From positions 24,327-78,400 of the forward strand of contig JAHEKZ010000005.1 of the NCBI GenBank assembly GCA_024644435.1: a stretch of 54,074 nucleotides of DNA, written 5' to 3'. How positions within the stretch are numbered: position 1 is the first letter of the stretch; every line of letters begins with the position of its first letter. The translations under genes and the position numbers were made by a program. Of this stretch, positions 46,527 through 54,074 are shown in pieces. Under the pieces are notes generated by a model. It worked only from the letters and a program-made list of their open reading frames with translations. It made no database searches and was not told where the DNA came from. This DNA is from Actinomycetes bacterium. Its GTDB lineage: Bacteria; Actinomycetota; Actinomycetes; JAHEKZ01.

Positions 46527-47339
46527 CTAGGGCAGCGGCGTCCCGCTGGTCTCGATCAAGGGGTGGCGCGGAGCCAGCCGAAGGTCTTCGAGGTCGTAGC
46601 CAAAGGCGTGGGCTCGCTCGTTGTACTGGCGGAAAGCCTTGGTTGCCCCTCGATGCCCGTCGGCGAGAAGCTGACGCCATTGGGCTTCGTATCGGTCGCT
46701 GCCCCCTGAGTCGACGCTGCTGGTATCGATCTCGCCCGGCATCGACAGCGAGTCGGCGACGGCGGCCAGCGTGGCCTTCGGGTCGGCGAGCAGCCACTCG
46801 TAGCTCACGACGTGAACGCGTTCGAGGTGGGAGAGGTCGCCCTGCGCTGCCTCGTGCCCGGTGAACCAGTTGTCCATCAGACGGACCAGTGGCGTGCGGC
46901 GCCTCCACTTGCGGGTGGCCAGCGTGACGGTGACTGGGTGGCGGACGATGAACACAAAGGAGGCTGACGGGTACATCGCCTGCAGGAACCTGCCCATCAC
47001 CAGGTTCGGCGGCGACTTCTCGATCAGGAACGGGGCGTCGGAGTTCCAGTGCGGCTTCCACGCGTCCCAGAGCAGCTGGGCGTTCTCGGGGGTCGCGCGG
47101 GGAGAGTGTTCGGTGAGGTGGGCCGAGGGGTTGAGGGCGAAGCGGCCCGATCCTCCCAGCCGCTCGGCGGGTGGGTAGACCGACTGCAGGTGCTGACCTT
47201 CGTCTTCAGGAACCCCGGTGCCGTCCAGGCCGCTGGCCTCAGGATGGGTGGCCAGGAGTCGCGCGAGCAATGTGGTGCCGCTGCGGTGCAGGCCGCCGAC
47301 GAAGACCAGGCGTTGACCCTCGGTGAGGAAGTCGCCCAC
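46527..47339 (-). CDS. Sulfotransferase (stand-alone)
   Basis: A 270-aa PAPS-dependent sulfotransferase. The phosphosulfate loop is LVFVGGLHRSGTTLLARLL near residue 11 and the 3'-phosphate loop is SFVFIVRHPVTVTLATRKW near 115; PFLIEKSPPNLVMGRFL fits a family of bacterial glycan or lipid sulfotransferases. It is unlinked from the operon at 1-8584 but is the third such domain in this window. GTG 47339 has AAGAAGGG about 7 nt upstream and the protein begins just before the P-loop as in relatives. The stop lies 1 bp from the convergent prenyl synthase stop. Confidence 0.87.
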   Translation of the reverse strand: MGDFLTEGQRLVFVGGLHRSGTTLLARLLATHPEASGLDGTGVPEDEGQHLQSVYPPAERLGGSGRFALNPSAHLTEHSPRATPENAQLLWDAWKPHWNSDAPFLIEKSPPNLVMGRFLQAMYPSASFVFIVRHPVTVTLATRKWRRRTPLVRLMDNWFTGHEAAQGDLSHLERVHVVSYEWLLADPKATLAAVADSLSMPGEIDTSSVDSGGSDRYEAQWRQLLADGHRGATKAFRQYNERAHAFGYDLEDLRLAPRHPLIETSGTPLP

Positions 47340-47492
47340 GCCCGCACCCTTCTTCCGACGGCAGACCCGGACGGCCGACCTGCCGCCGGAGTCTAGTGCG
47401 GGTTCGGCGTGGCGGCGTTCTGTTCGGTCGAGGTCGCCGTAGCGTCGAGTGCGGGTTGGTACCCGACCGGCCCACACGGGAGGCCATGAACT

Positions 47493-48785
47493 GTGGAGCA
47501 TCGGACCTTCGTCCTCGACACCTCGGTCCTGCTGTCCGACCCGGCCGCCTGGATGCGGTTCGACGAGCACGAAGTCGTGCTTCCGGTGGTGGTCGTCACG
47601 GAGCTGGAGGCCAAACGCTCTCACCCCGAGCTGGGCTACTTCGCCCGCACCGCGCTCCGGATGCTCGACGACCTCCGGGTGGCCAACGGGCGCCTTGATG
47701 AGCCACTTCCGATCGGCGACCGAGGTGGCATCGTCAGAGTCGAGCTCAACCACACCGACCCTGCGGTTCTCCCTCCGGGATTCCGTCTGGGTGACAACGA
47801 CTCACGCATCCTTGCGGTCGCTCGCAACCTGGCCGCCGAGGGCCGACACGTCACGTTGGTATCGAAAGACCTACCGATGCGGGTCAAGGCGTCCGCTGTC
47901 GGCCTGGCCGCAGAGGAGTACCTCGCGGAATGGGCCGTCGAGTCCGGATGGACCGGCATGGCGGAGGTCGAGGTCGACAGCGACACCCTCGACCGGCTCT
48001 ACCACGAGGATCGGATCGATCTCGACGCAGCGCGAGACCTTCCGTGTCACACAGGGCTCGTTCTGCTCTCCGACCGTGGATCAGGGCTCGGCCGCGTCAC
48101 CCCCGAGAAGCAGGTGCGGCTGGTACGCGGCGATCGCGAGGCGTTCGGCCTGCACGGGCGGAGTGCTGAGCAGAGAGTTGCCCTCGATCTTCTGCTCGAC
48201 CCCGATGTCGGCATCGTCTCGCTGGGCGGGCGCGCCGGAACGGGCAAGTCGGCGCTGGCGTTGTGCGCCGGGCTCGAGGCGGTGCTTGAGCGCGGGCATC
48301 ATCGCCGCGTCGTCGTGTTCCGTCCGCTCTTCGCCGTTGGTGGACAGGAGCTCGGGTACCTGCCGGGCACCGAGAACGAGAAGATGAATCCCTGGGGTCA
48401 GGCAGTCTTCGACACGTTGTCGGCTATCACCACCACTGAGGTCGTCGAGGAGATCGTTGACCGCGGCATGCTCGAGGTACTTCCGCTCACCCATATTCGA
48501 GGGCGGTCGCTCCACGACGCGTTCGTCATCGTCGATGAGGCCCAATCTCTCGAACGCAACGTCCTGCTCACCGTGTTGTCGCGGATTGGCCAGGGCTCGC
48601 GGGTCGTTCTTACCCACGACGTCGCGCAGCGCGACAACCTGCGGGTTGGGCGGCACGACGGCATCGTCGCGGTCGTCGAGAAGCTCAAGGGCCATCCACT
48701 CTTCGCCCACGTCACTCTCAACCGGTCTGAGAGGTCCCCGATCGCAGCCCTCGTCACCGAGATGCTCGAAGACGTCAGCCTCTGA
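47493..48785 (+). CDS. phoH2: PIN-PhoH fusion protein (PhoH2)
   Basis: A 430-aa protein with an N-terminal PIN ribonuclease domain and a C-terminal PhoH ATPase/helicase. PIN acidic residues appear in [33 protein letters not shown] and [12 protein letters not shown]. The PhoH part has Walker [14 protein letters not shown] near 245 and Walker [15 protein letters not shown] near 345. In Mycobacterium the equivalent PhoH2 is an RNA helicase/RNase paired with the small antitoxin PhoAT; no such gene is recognisable in the 153 bp before it here. GTG 47493 has GGGAGG 9 nt upstream. Confidence 0.93.
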   Translation: MEHRTFVLDTSVLLSDPAAWMRFDEHEVVLPVVVVTELEAKRSHPELGYFARTALRMLDDLRVANGRLDEPLPIGDRGGIVRVELNHTDPAVLPPGFRLGDNDSRILAVARNLAAEGRHVTLVSKDLPMRVKASAVGLAAEEYLAEWAVESGWTGMAEVEVDSDTLDRLYHEDRIDLDAARDLPCHTGLVLLSDRGSGLGRVTPEKQVRLVRGDREAFGLHGRSAEQRVALDLLLDPDVGIVSLGGRAGTGKSALALCAGLEAVLERGHHRRVVVFRPLFAVGGQELGYLPGTENEKMNPWGQAVFDTLSAITTTEVVEEIVDRGMLEVLPLTHIRGRSLHDAFVIVDEAQSLERNVLLTVLSRIGQGSRVVLTHDVAQRDNLRVGRHDGIVAVVEKLKGHPLFAHVTLNRSERSPIAALVTEMLEDVSL

Positions 48786-48818
48786 CCCGTCCGCGCGGCA
48801 CGTCATGGCGTGTGGTCG

Positions 48819-48824
48819 TAGTGT
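48819..48824 (+). promoter_or_regulatory. -10 hexamer of a probable leaderless promoter for the MBL-fold gene
   Basis: TAGTGT lies 6 nt before GTG 48831 and no ribosome binding site is present in the 45-bp gap after phoH2. Confidence 0.5.
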
Positions 48825-48830
48825 TACGCC

Positions 48831-49598
48831 GTGGCGTACCAAGACTTCTTGACCTACCTCGGACACGCCACCGTTCTCATCGAGGTCGAGGGCGTGCGCG
48901 TGATGACCGACCCGGTCCTTCGACCCGGTGCCGCGATGCTGCACCGGATGCCTCGCGCTGCAGACCTGCGCGAGTACACCGACGTCGACCTCGTGGTGAT
49001 TTCGCACCTGCACCACGATCATCTCGACCTGCCCTCACTTCGGCGTCTGCGCGACGACCCGCTGATCGTTGTGCCGCTCGGTGCCGAGAAGTGGATGCGG
49101 ACGAAGGGTTTTCAGAACGTCACCGAGATGGCACCAGGTGACGTCCTCAGCTACCAGGGTCTGACGGTGCGGGCGACCATCGCCGTGCACTCAGGCAAGC
49201 GTGAACCGCGTGGCCCCGTGGCGTTGGCCGTGGGCTACGTGATCGAGGCAGGCCCGGCCACGGTCTACTTCGCGGGCGACACGGACATCTTTCCGGGCAT
49301 GGCCGACCTGGTGGCCGGTGAGCTGGACGTCGCCATGATCCCGGTGTGGGGGTGGGGCTTGGTCCTCGGCGACGGACATCTGAACCCGCAGACAGCGGCG
49401 GACGCCGTTGCGCTGCTCAAACCCCGCTACGCCGTTCCAATCCATTGGGGAACCTTGGCGGTCGCCGGGCTCCACCGTCTGCGCTTCTCGAGGATGGAGA
49501 ACCCACCGCACGACTTCGAGAAGGCCGTGAACGCACTCGGTATCGACACCGAGGTACTGATAACCCACCCCGGCGAGCGAGTGCCCTTCGAGCCGTGA
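48831..49598 (+). CDS. Metallo-beta-lactamase-fold metal-dependent hydrolase
   Basis: A 255-aa MBL-fold protein resembling the UlaG/L-ascorbate-lactonase branch. The metal site is VVISHLHHDHLDLPSL (HxHxDH), with a further acidic ligand in VYFAGDTDIFPGM and a His in AVPIHWGTL. The N-terminus TYLGHATVLIEVEGVRVMTDPVL is characteristic. The substrate is unknown; relatives act on lactones or N-acyl phosphatidyl compounds. It lies 45 bp after phoH2 on the same strand and converges on fumC. Confidence 0.9.
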   Translation: MAYQDFLTYLGHATVLIEVEGVRVMTDPVLRPGAAMLHRMPRAADLREYTDVDLVVISHLHHDHLDLPSLRRLRDDPLIVVPLGAEKWMRTKGFQNVTEMAPGDVLSYQGLTVRATIAVHSGKREPRGPVALAVGYVIEAGPATVYFAGDTDIFPGMADLVAGELDVAMIPVWGWGLVLGDGHLNPQTAADAVALLKPRYAVPIHWGTLAVAGLHRLRFSRMENPPHDFEKAVNALGIDTEVLITHPGERVPFEP

Positions 49599-49622
49599 GC
49601 TCGACATCGGTCAGACGCCGGG

Positions 49623-51014
49623 TCAGGACTGTCCGCCGCGTGCCAGCCGGTCGACGTCAAGAGCGCTATCCAGAGCCTCCGGTGTCACTCGCCCGTCGTC
49701 GACCAGGCTCTGGGCCGCGGCTCGGATCGTGATGTTCTGCTCGGCTGCCTGCTTGACCACCGCGGCGGCAGCGTCGTAGCCGACCAGGAGGTTGAGCGAG
49801 GTCGCGATGGCCGGTGAAGACTCGGCTGAGTGACGCAGGGCAGCATTGTCGGCGGTGATACCAGGGACCAGGTGCAGCAGAGCCTCGGCGCCGGCCGCCA
49901 GCAGGTGTACTGCGTCGACCAGGTTGCATCCCATCAAGGGCATCGCCGTGTTGAGCTGGAACGCTGACGTCGTGGCGCCCTGCACCACCGCGGCGTCCAG
50001 GCCCACGACCTGGCAGCAGGCCTGGACGACGGCCTCTGGGATCACCGGGTTGACCTTGCCGGGCATGATGCTCGACCCCGGCTGAACTGCCGGGAGGGTG
50101 ATTTCGGCCAGCCCGGCATGCGGTCCCGACCCCATCCAGCGGAGGTCGTTGCAGATCTTCATCATCGAGACGGCGAGACCGCGAAGGGCCCCGGACAGCT
50201 CGACGAGGGCATCCCGGGTCGACTGGGCTTCCATGGCCGACGACGGGGCGGTGAGCGCGATTCCAGTGCGTTCCAGGACGCCGTTGCGCGTCCGTTCAGC
50301 GAAATCCGGAGGCGCATTGAGACCGGTGCCCACTGCGGTCCCGCCGAGTGGAACCTCGAGCAGTCGAGGAACTGCTGCTTCGACACGGGCAATGCTGTTC
50401 CGTACCTGACCGGCGAAGCCGTCGAACTCCTGGCCGAGGGTGACGGGCGCGGCGTCCATGAGGTGTGTGCGCCCCGGTTTCACCACTCCTTGCCAGTCGC
50501 GGCCACGCAGCAACAGGACGTCCTCAAGCCCCTGCAGGTTGGGGATGAGCTGGTCGCGCAGCAAGAGGGCAAGGGCGAGATGGACGCTGGTGGGGAAGAC
50601 GTCGTTGCTCGACTGCGATGCATTGACGTGGTCATTGGGGTGGACGTCGCGGCCGGACGCCTCGCGGGCCAGGTGCGCCACCACCTCGTTGACGTTCATG
50701 TTGGTCGAGGTGCCAGATCCGGTCTGGTATCGGTCGACCGGAAACTGGGAGTCGTACCGTCCGAGGGCGACTGCATCCGCAGCCTCCACGATGGCCGCGG
50801 CGTGGGCGGAGTCGATGACTCCGAGCTCCGCGTTGCTAGTGGCAGCAGCAGACTTGATGACCGCGAGTGCGTGGATGATCTCGGCGCTGACGGGGTGGCC
50901 GGAGATGCGGAAGTTGTGTACCGCTCGCTGGGTGCTCGCACCCCACAATGCGTCAACGGGGACGCGAACGTCGCCCATGCTGTCGTGCTCGAGCCGGGTC
51001 TGGTCGGTGGTCAC
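49623..51014 (-). CDS. fumC: Class II fumarate hydratase
   Basis: A 463-aa fumarase that interconverts fumarate and L-malate. The N-terminus has EHDSMGDVRVPVDALWGAST, the middle TGSGTSTNMNVNEV and NDHVNASQSSNDVFPTS, and the signature is GSSIMPGKVNPVIPEA. Length is normal and no iron-sulfur ligands are present, as expected for class II. GTG 51014 is both preceded by GGAG and placed 6 nt after a TACGGT hexamer, so it is a good leaderless candidate. The fum gene near phoH2 is part of the conserved order with Mycobacterium (Rv1098c). Confidence 0.95.
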   Translation of the reverse strand: MTTDQTRLEHDSMGDVRVPVDALWGASTQRAVHNFRISGHPVSAEIIHALAVIKSAAATSNAELGVIDSAHAAAIVEAADAVALGRYDSQFPVDRYQTGSGTSTNMNVNEVVAHLAREASGRDVHPNDHVNASQSSNDVFPTSVHLALALLLRDQLIPNLQGLEDVLLLRGRDWQGVVKPGRTHLMDAAPVTLGQEFDGFAGQVRNSIARVEAAVPRLLEVPLGGTAVGTGLNAPPDFAERTRNGVLERTGIALTAPSSAMEAQSTRDALVELSGALRGLAVSMMKICNDLRWMGSGPHAGLAEITLPAVQPGSSIMPGKVNPVIPEAVVQACCQVVGLDAAVVQGATTSAFQLNTAMPLMGCNLVDAVHLLAAGAEALLHLVPGITADNAALRHSAESSPAIATSLNLLVGYDAAAAVVKQAAEQNITIRAAAQSLVDDGRVTPEALDSALDVDRLARGGQS

Positions 51015-51020
51015 CGCTCC

Positions 51021-51026
51021 ACCGTA
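51021..51026 (-). promoter_or_regulatory. -10 hexamer of a probable leaderless promoter for fumC
   Basis: On the minus strand TACGGT is followed by GGAGCG and then GTG 51014. The GGAG inside the spacer leaves a leadered start possible. Confidence 0.45.
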
Positions 51027-51061
51027 GGGCCAAATGTGCTGGTGGCGACGTGAGCGAAGGC

Positions 51062-52267
51062 TCAGGACGGCAGGTACCACGTCAGCAGGTCGGCGCGCTG
51101 GGGCGGGAAGAGCACGCGCATGAGCTCAGCTTGCCGTCCGAGGAGGCCATCGGGGAATCGTGCGTCGACAGCCTCGGCGCCGCCGCCGAAGACCAGCGTT
51201 CCCAACGCATCCAGGGGAATGCCAGACCCCCCTGCTGAGACGGGGGCCTGCAGAGGTCCGCCGGCCGACACCGACATCGTGTCCGCATTCCAGGTGAGGC
51301 GTACATGCGAGCGGTAGAACGACAGCAGCACCTCACCTGTGTGGCGACCAGCTGTGTGCAGGCGGTTCAGCAGCTCGGGTGCGAGAGCATGGAAGAGGGC
51401 ACGTTCGTCGGGGACTCGCACGTAGTACCAGTCCAGGCGTTCAGGCTCACCGAGCAAAGGCCCGAGGCCAGGCGCGTGTGGCCGGTCGTTGACCCGAACG
51501 GGGCCGTCGCCGGCGATCAGGGCGTGTGCCTGCGAGACGAGAGCCTGCGTGGCCTCTGCGTTGGTCGCCGTCAGCTCGCCGACGTCGGCCCAGTCGTTAC
51601 CTGCGGCAATGCGGGCGAGCCCGACCGGTGTGTCGCCATCCTCGACCAGCCACTGGTGACTCGACGGCTGATCGAGCAGCCACTGCCAGCACTCGGGCTG
51701 GTGGGGCATCGCGACGTCGTACGTGTCCTGGGCTTGGTCCTGCAACTTCTGAAGCGAGGGAAGATCGGCTGCCGTGGCAACACGAGCCGTCAGCGTCGAT
51801 GTGCCCGCAGGTGTCCCCAGCGACTCTGCCCAAGGGTGCATGGGGATCGAGTAGTGGTATCCGAACTGTCGGTAGAAGTTGGGAATGCCGATCATGACGT
51901 TGATGATGTGACCGCGCTCGGCAGACCTCTGGTGGCACCAGTTGGTGAGTGCCCTTACGTATCCGCGGTGCTCGTACTGCACTGCGGAAGCGACGAGCTC
52001 GATCTGTCCCGCCGGAAGTGTGACCGACCCCACCCGCACCTGTTCATCGAGGAGCGTTGCGGTGGCAGCTACCTCGCCGTCCACCTCGACGACTCCGATG
52101 CGCGCAAAGCCTCCGGGGGAGAGCGCGGCGAGCCGCAGGTCGACAGCGTCATCTGGTCCTTCCCGGTCCGCAGTCAGCGCCTCGAGGGCGGAGAGGTCCT
52201 CTGGTGTTGCGGCGCGCACGAGGGCGCCATCCGGTAGGACGGTTGCAGGAGTTCGGGAGTCGGTCAC
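51062..52267 (-). CDS. Eis-like GNAT acetyltransferase
   Basis: A 401-aa protein with the Eis architecture: an N-terminal GNAT domain (VASAVQYEHRGYVRALTNW, IGIPNFYRQFGYHYSIPMHPW), a second GNAT-like domain (about 150-290, PVGLARIAAG) and a C-terminal sterol-carrier-like domain (VRLTWNADTMSVSAGG, LGTLVFGG) ending in YLPS with the free C-terminal carboxylate that serves as a base in Eis. The acetyl-CoA loop reads EHRGYVRAL rather than the usual RRRGLL, so substrate and rate may differ. Eis enzymes acetylate aminoglycosides and lysines on proteins. GTG 52267 is the only clear start. Confidence 0.88.
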   Translation of the reverse strand: MTDSRTPATVLPDGALVRAATPEDLSALEALTADREGPDDAVDLRLAALSPGGFARIGVVEVDGEVAATATLLDEQVRVGSVTLPAGQIELVASAVQYEHRGYVRALTNWCHQRSAERGHIINVMIGIPNFYRQFGYHYSIPMHPWAESLGTPAGTSTLTARVATAADLPSLQKLQDQAQDTYDVAMPHQPECWQWLLDQPSSHQWLVEDGDTPVGLARIAAGNDWADVGELTATNAEATQALVSQAHALIAGDGPVRVNDRPHAPGLGPLLGEPERLDWYYVRVPDERALFHALAPELLNRLHTAGRHTGEVLLSFYRSHVRLTWNADTMSVSAGGPLQAPVSAGGSGIPLDALGTLVFGGGAEAVDARFPDGLLGRQAELMRVLFPPQRADLLTWYLPS

Positions 52268-52325
52268 CGAGACAGTGTGCCCGCTCGTCGATCAGAGGTC
52301 ACGGCAGTCTGCGTGGAGGAGTGCC

Positions 52326-52412
52326 TCACGTCCAGACGAAGTGGCCGATCAGAAGGCCTGCGACGAACCACACGAGACCACCGAGGATTCCGAACACGAC
52401 TGGCTTGTTCAT
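52326..52412 (-). CDS. 28-aa hydrophobic membrane microprotein
   Basis: ATG at 52412 and TGA at 52326-52328 enclose 28 residues that begin MNKPVVFGILGGLVWF and end LIGHFVWT. It is one continuous hydrophobic helix with a Lys at the cytoplasmic end, so a single-pass inner-membrane peptide. The start is supported by TACTGT, a strong TANNNT hexamer, exactly 6 nt upstream on the coding strand, which suggests a leaderless transcript. It lies between the lipoprotein and Eis-like genes, transcribed in the same direction as both. No function is assigned; possible partners are those neighbours. Confidence 0.65.
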   Translation of the reverse strand: MNKPVVFGILGGLVWFVAGLLIGHFVWT

Positions 52413-52418
52413 GCAGGA

Positions 52419-52424
52419 ACAGTA
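52419..52424 (-). promoter_or_regulatory. -10 hexamer of a probable leaderless promoter for the microprotein
   Basis: On the minus strand TACTGT is followed by TCCTGC and then ATG 52412. No purine-rich ribosome binding site is present. Confidence 0.45.
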
Positions 52425-52459
52425 CTTGCACGGCTCAACCTCGACCAGGGCTGAGCAAG

Positions 52460-52966
52460 CTAGGGGCAGGTGGCGACCAGCGTGCCCTTCTCCTGTGTCT
52501 GCAATGTCTCATCGGTCGTGTCGATGAAGTCTGCGTCGGCTGAGACGTTGAGCCCGTCGATCGTCAGGAAGCCGTCACCGTCTGAGCTCCACCCGACCGA
52601 GGGGTTGTCGAAGTCCTCGATGTCGTCCAGCGTGATGTTGTCGCCGTAGGTTGGCCCGCTGTCGACCGATAGCTGCATCCCGTCGCCGATCGCCGATAGT
52701 GAGAAGTCGAAGTCCTCGTTGCCGGTCTCGGAGTCGAAGGCACACAGAGCGCCGTCAAAAGAGTAGGTCTCACTGCCGACGGTGAGGGTGGCCGAGCCTC
52801 CGCCCGCTTGATTCTGGGCGTCTTCCAGTCCTCCGGCGAGATCACTGGCGCTGGTTTGTGGTGCGCTGCCGGCTTCATCCGCATCCCCGCCGCAGCCTGA
52901 CAACATCAAACTGAGACCTGTGGCGGCCGTAAGGGCCAGTGCTCGGAAGAGTTCTGCATGTGACAT
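52460..52966 (-). CDS. LpqH-like lipoprotein
   Basis: A 168-aa lipoprotein with a hydrophobic signal (ALALTAATGLSLMLSGC) and lipobox LSGC, the lipidated Cys near residue 25. The mature part has an Ala/Ser/Gly linker, then GSATLTVGSETYSFDGALC, a beta-rich acidic core and a final LVATCP. The two Cys at the start and end of the core and the TLTV-GS-xxxC layout resemble the 19-kDa lipoprotein antigen family (LpqH), but the match is by eye. ATG 52966 has GGAGG about 9 nt upstream. The acidic composition suggests a secreted, calcium-exposed or surface role; function is unknown. Confidence 0.78.
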   Translation of the reverse strand: MSHAELFRALALTAATGLSLMLSGCGGDADEAGSAPQTSASDLAGGLEDAQNQAGGGSATLTVGSETYSFDGALCAFDSETGNEDFDFSLSAIGDGMQLSVDSGPTYGDNITLDDIEDFDNPSVGWSSDGDGFLTIDGLNVSADADFIDTTDETLQTQEKGTLVATCP

Positions 52967-53054
52967 GGCGCTTCGCCTCCTGGGAGCGTTTCCGACGAAC
53001 GTAGCGGCACGTGTCAGCGATGTCAGTAGCACGGATGAGTACATCGCTTGCCGA

Positions 53055-53486
53055 TCACGGCGCTGAGGCGGGTGGTTCGTTCTTCTTGCTGACGATCGTT
53101 GACTCCGTGACCAGCTGGCGAAGAACGTCGAGATTGATGGCGTCAAGTTTCTTGATGTAGAGACATGACTTCCCCGTGGAGTGCGGCCCCAGTCGACTGA
53201 GCAGGAGGGAGTGAGCGTCGAAGCCGTCCATCAGGTAGATCGTGAGGCTCCGCTTTCTCGGTGAGAACCCCACGACGAACCACTCGGACTGACGTCCGTC
53301 GGCGTATGCGAAGCGGAGCGATCCGAAGCCCACGATGGATGTCCCCCACATCGTGGGGGACTCACCCGTCACCTCTGCCATCAGCGAGCAGACCAGCTCG
53401 GCATCGTGGCGTCGCTCTTCGTCTGGCACTGACGCCAAGAAGGCTCCGACGTCGCCCTCATTCCGCTTCGTCTTCAACTCGCCCAT
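53055..53486 (-). CDS. DUF1801 family protein
   Basis: A 143-aa soluble protein of the DUF1801 (YdhG/YjbR-like) family. It has DVGAFLASVPDEERRHDAELVCSLM, the motif PTMWGTSIVGFGSLRFAYADGR and a C-terminal SCLYIKKLDAINLDVLRQLV, which are typical. Proteins of this group are of unknown activity, though some are described as phosphotransfer or iron-chaperone-like. ATG 53486 is the natural start with GACGGTCTC before it and no strong ribosome binding site. It lies 88 bp before the lipoprotein gene. Confidence 0.88.
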   Translation of the reverse strand: MGELKTKRNEGDVGAFLASVPDEERRHDAELVCSLMAEVTGESPTMWGTSIVGFGSLRFAYADGRQSEWFVVGFSPRKRSLTIYLMDGFDAHSLLLSRLGPHSTGKSCLYIKKLDAINLDVLRQLVTESTIVSKKNEPPASAP

Positions 53487-53532
53487 GAGACCGTCCTAGC
53501 GCTGATGGTGAGCGGCAGCAAGCCCGAGGCGC

Positions 53533-54074
53533 TTAGACAAGTGCGGCTTCCGGCTCGAGGGCTACCGGAGACGCTCCCTGGTTCGTCTCCAGCTCCGGCA
53601 GACGTCCGAGACCCTGCGGACTCCACCAGTTCCACCGTCCCAGAAGGGCCATGGCCGCCGGGAGCAGCACGATGCGTACCACGGTTGCGTCGAGCAGAAT
53701 GGCCACCGCCAGACCCACGCCCAGCTGCTTGAACTCCAGCAGCGACAGTGTGGCGAAGATGCTGAAGACGCCGATCATCACTGCAGCTGCACTGGTGACA
53801 ACACTGGCGGACGCGGAGACGCCCTCCGCGACAGCTTCACGAATGGGCAGACCGCGCATGGCCGCCTCGCGAATGCGGCTGACCACGAACACGTGGTAGT
53901 CCATCGAGAGACCGAAGAGCACGACGAAGAGGAAGAGCGGCAGCCACGAGATGACCGCACCGTTGGACTGGAAGCCCAGGATTCCTTCGGCCCACGTGTG
54001 CTGGAACACGATGACCAGAAGCCCGTACGCGGCCGCGACCGAGATGGTGTTGAGGACGATGGCGGTGAGCGCGA
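53533..54074 (-). CDS. MMPL/RND family transporter, C-terminal part (5' end off window)
   Basis: The right edge cuts this gene; 180 codons to the stop are visible. The visible part covers about five hydrophobic helices of the C-terminal MMPL repeat. LFVVLFGLSMDYHVFVVSRIREA contains the intramembrane D-Y pair that carries protons in MmpL proteins, and GVGLAVAILLDATVVRIVLLPAAMALLGRWNWW is the family's final signature. MMPL transporters move lipids or glycolipids, or efflux drugs, across the actinobacterial membrane. The frame continues upstream as ALTAIVLNTISVAAAYGLLV to position 54074. Confidence 0.92.
   Translation of the reverse strand, partial: ALTAIVLNTISVAAAYGLLVIVFQHTWAEGILGFQSNGAVISWLPLFLFVVLFGLSMDYHVFVVSRIREAAMRGLPIREAVAEGVSASASVVTSAAAVMIGVFSIFATLSLLEFKQLGVGLAVAILLDATVVRIVLLPAAMALLGRWNWWSPQGLGRLPELETNQGASPVALEPEAALV

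Overview
The window is a contiguous stretch of GC-rich actinobacterial chromosome. The evidence is uniformly high GC, many GTG starts, frequent ATGA/GTGA gene overlaps, a mycothiol S-conjugate amidase, an LpqH-like lipoprotein, and a gene order I recognise from Actinobacteria. Two blocks match the Mycobacterium tuberculosis order as I remember it: mfd, lipoprotein, mazG, eno, ftsB-like, DUF501, ppx (Rv1020-Rv1026 region), and SGNH hydrolase, cbs, metB, greA, DUF4307, mca, small membrane protein, DUF255, Z-prenyl synthase, phoH2, fum (Rv1075c-Rv1098c region). Content fits Propionibacteriales/Nocardioidaceae, but that placement is inference. I see no rRNA, CRISPR array, transposase, integrase or prophage gene.

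Region 1 (1-8584, minus strand) is one tightly coupled operon for an exported and probably sulfated polysaccharide. In transcription order it encodes a Wzz-like co-polymerase with a degenerate tyrosine-kinase domain, a Wzy/O-antigen-ligase-like protein, an aminoglycoside-phosphotransferase-fold protein, a sulfotransferase, a Wzx flippase, an Alg14/PssD-like protein, and a protein that fuses an Alg13/PssE-like glycosyltransferase domain to a second sulfotransferase domain. The last gene runs off the left edge. Most junctions overlap by 4 nt.

Region 2 (8840-12795, plus) is divergent from that operon. It carries a large secreted propeller/PKD protein and a GT14 (core-2/I-branching type) glycosyltransferase, possibly surface partners of the polysaccharide. 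Region 3 (12882-22881, plus) is the core block mfd, lipoprotein, mazG, eno, ftsB-like, DUF501 and ppx, followed by a dienelactone hydrolase and a family-5 uracil-DNA glycosylase. Region 4 (22948-29230) holds an NDH-2, tRNA-Leu(UAA), a Bax-inhibitor-1-like protein, small conserved genes, an SGNH hydrolase, cystathionine beta-synthase and an HPP-like membrane protein, and ends in a perfect 46-bp palindrome.

Region 5 (29231-45687) alternates conserved backbone genes (msrA, metB, greA, DUF4307, mca, small membrane protein, DUF255, UspA) with apparent accessory insertions: an orphan chemoreceptor, a MutL/GlmL-like ASKHA protein without a mutase, an MFS exporter, a FIST sensor protein, a PAS-GGDEF-EAL protein, and a ribbon-helix-helix-like protein behind an AT-rich repeat. 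Region 6 (45764-54074) has a Z-isoprenyl diphosphate synthase, a third sulfotransferase, phoH2, a metallo-beta-lactamase-fold hydrolase, fumC, an Eis-like acetyltransferase, a 28-residue membrane microprotein missed by length filters, a lipoprotein, a DUF1801 protein and a truncated MMPL transporter.

A recurring feature is a TANNNT hexamer 6-7 nt before the start codon, the layout of leaderless transcripts. It precedes ndh, cbs, metB, mca, the MBL hydrolase, fumC, a 106-aa hypothetical gene and the microprotein. No gap between genes exceeds 300 bp. All functional calls come from reading the sequence; no database search was run.
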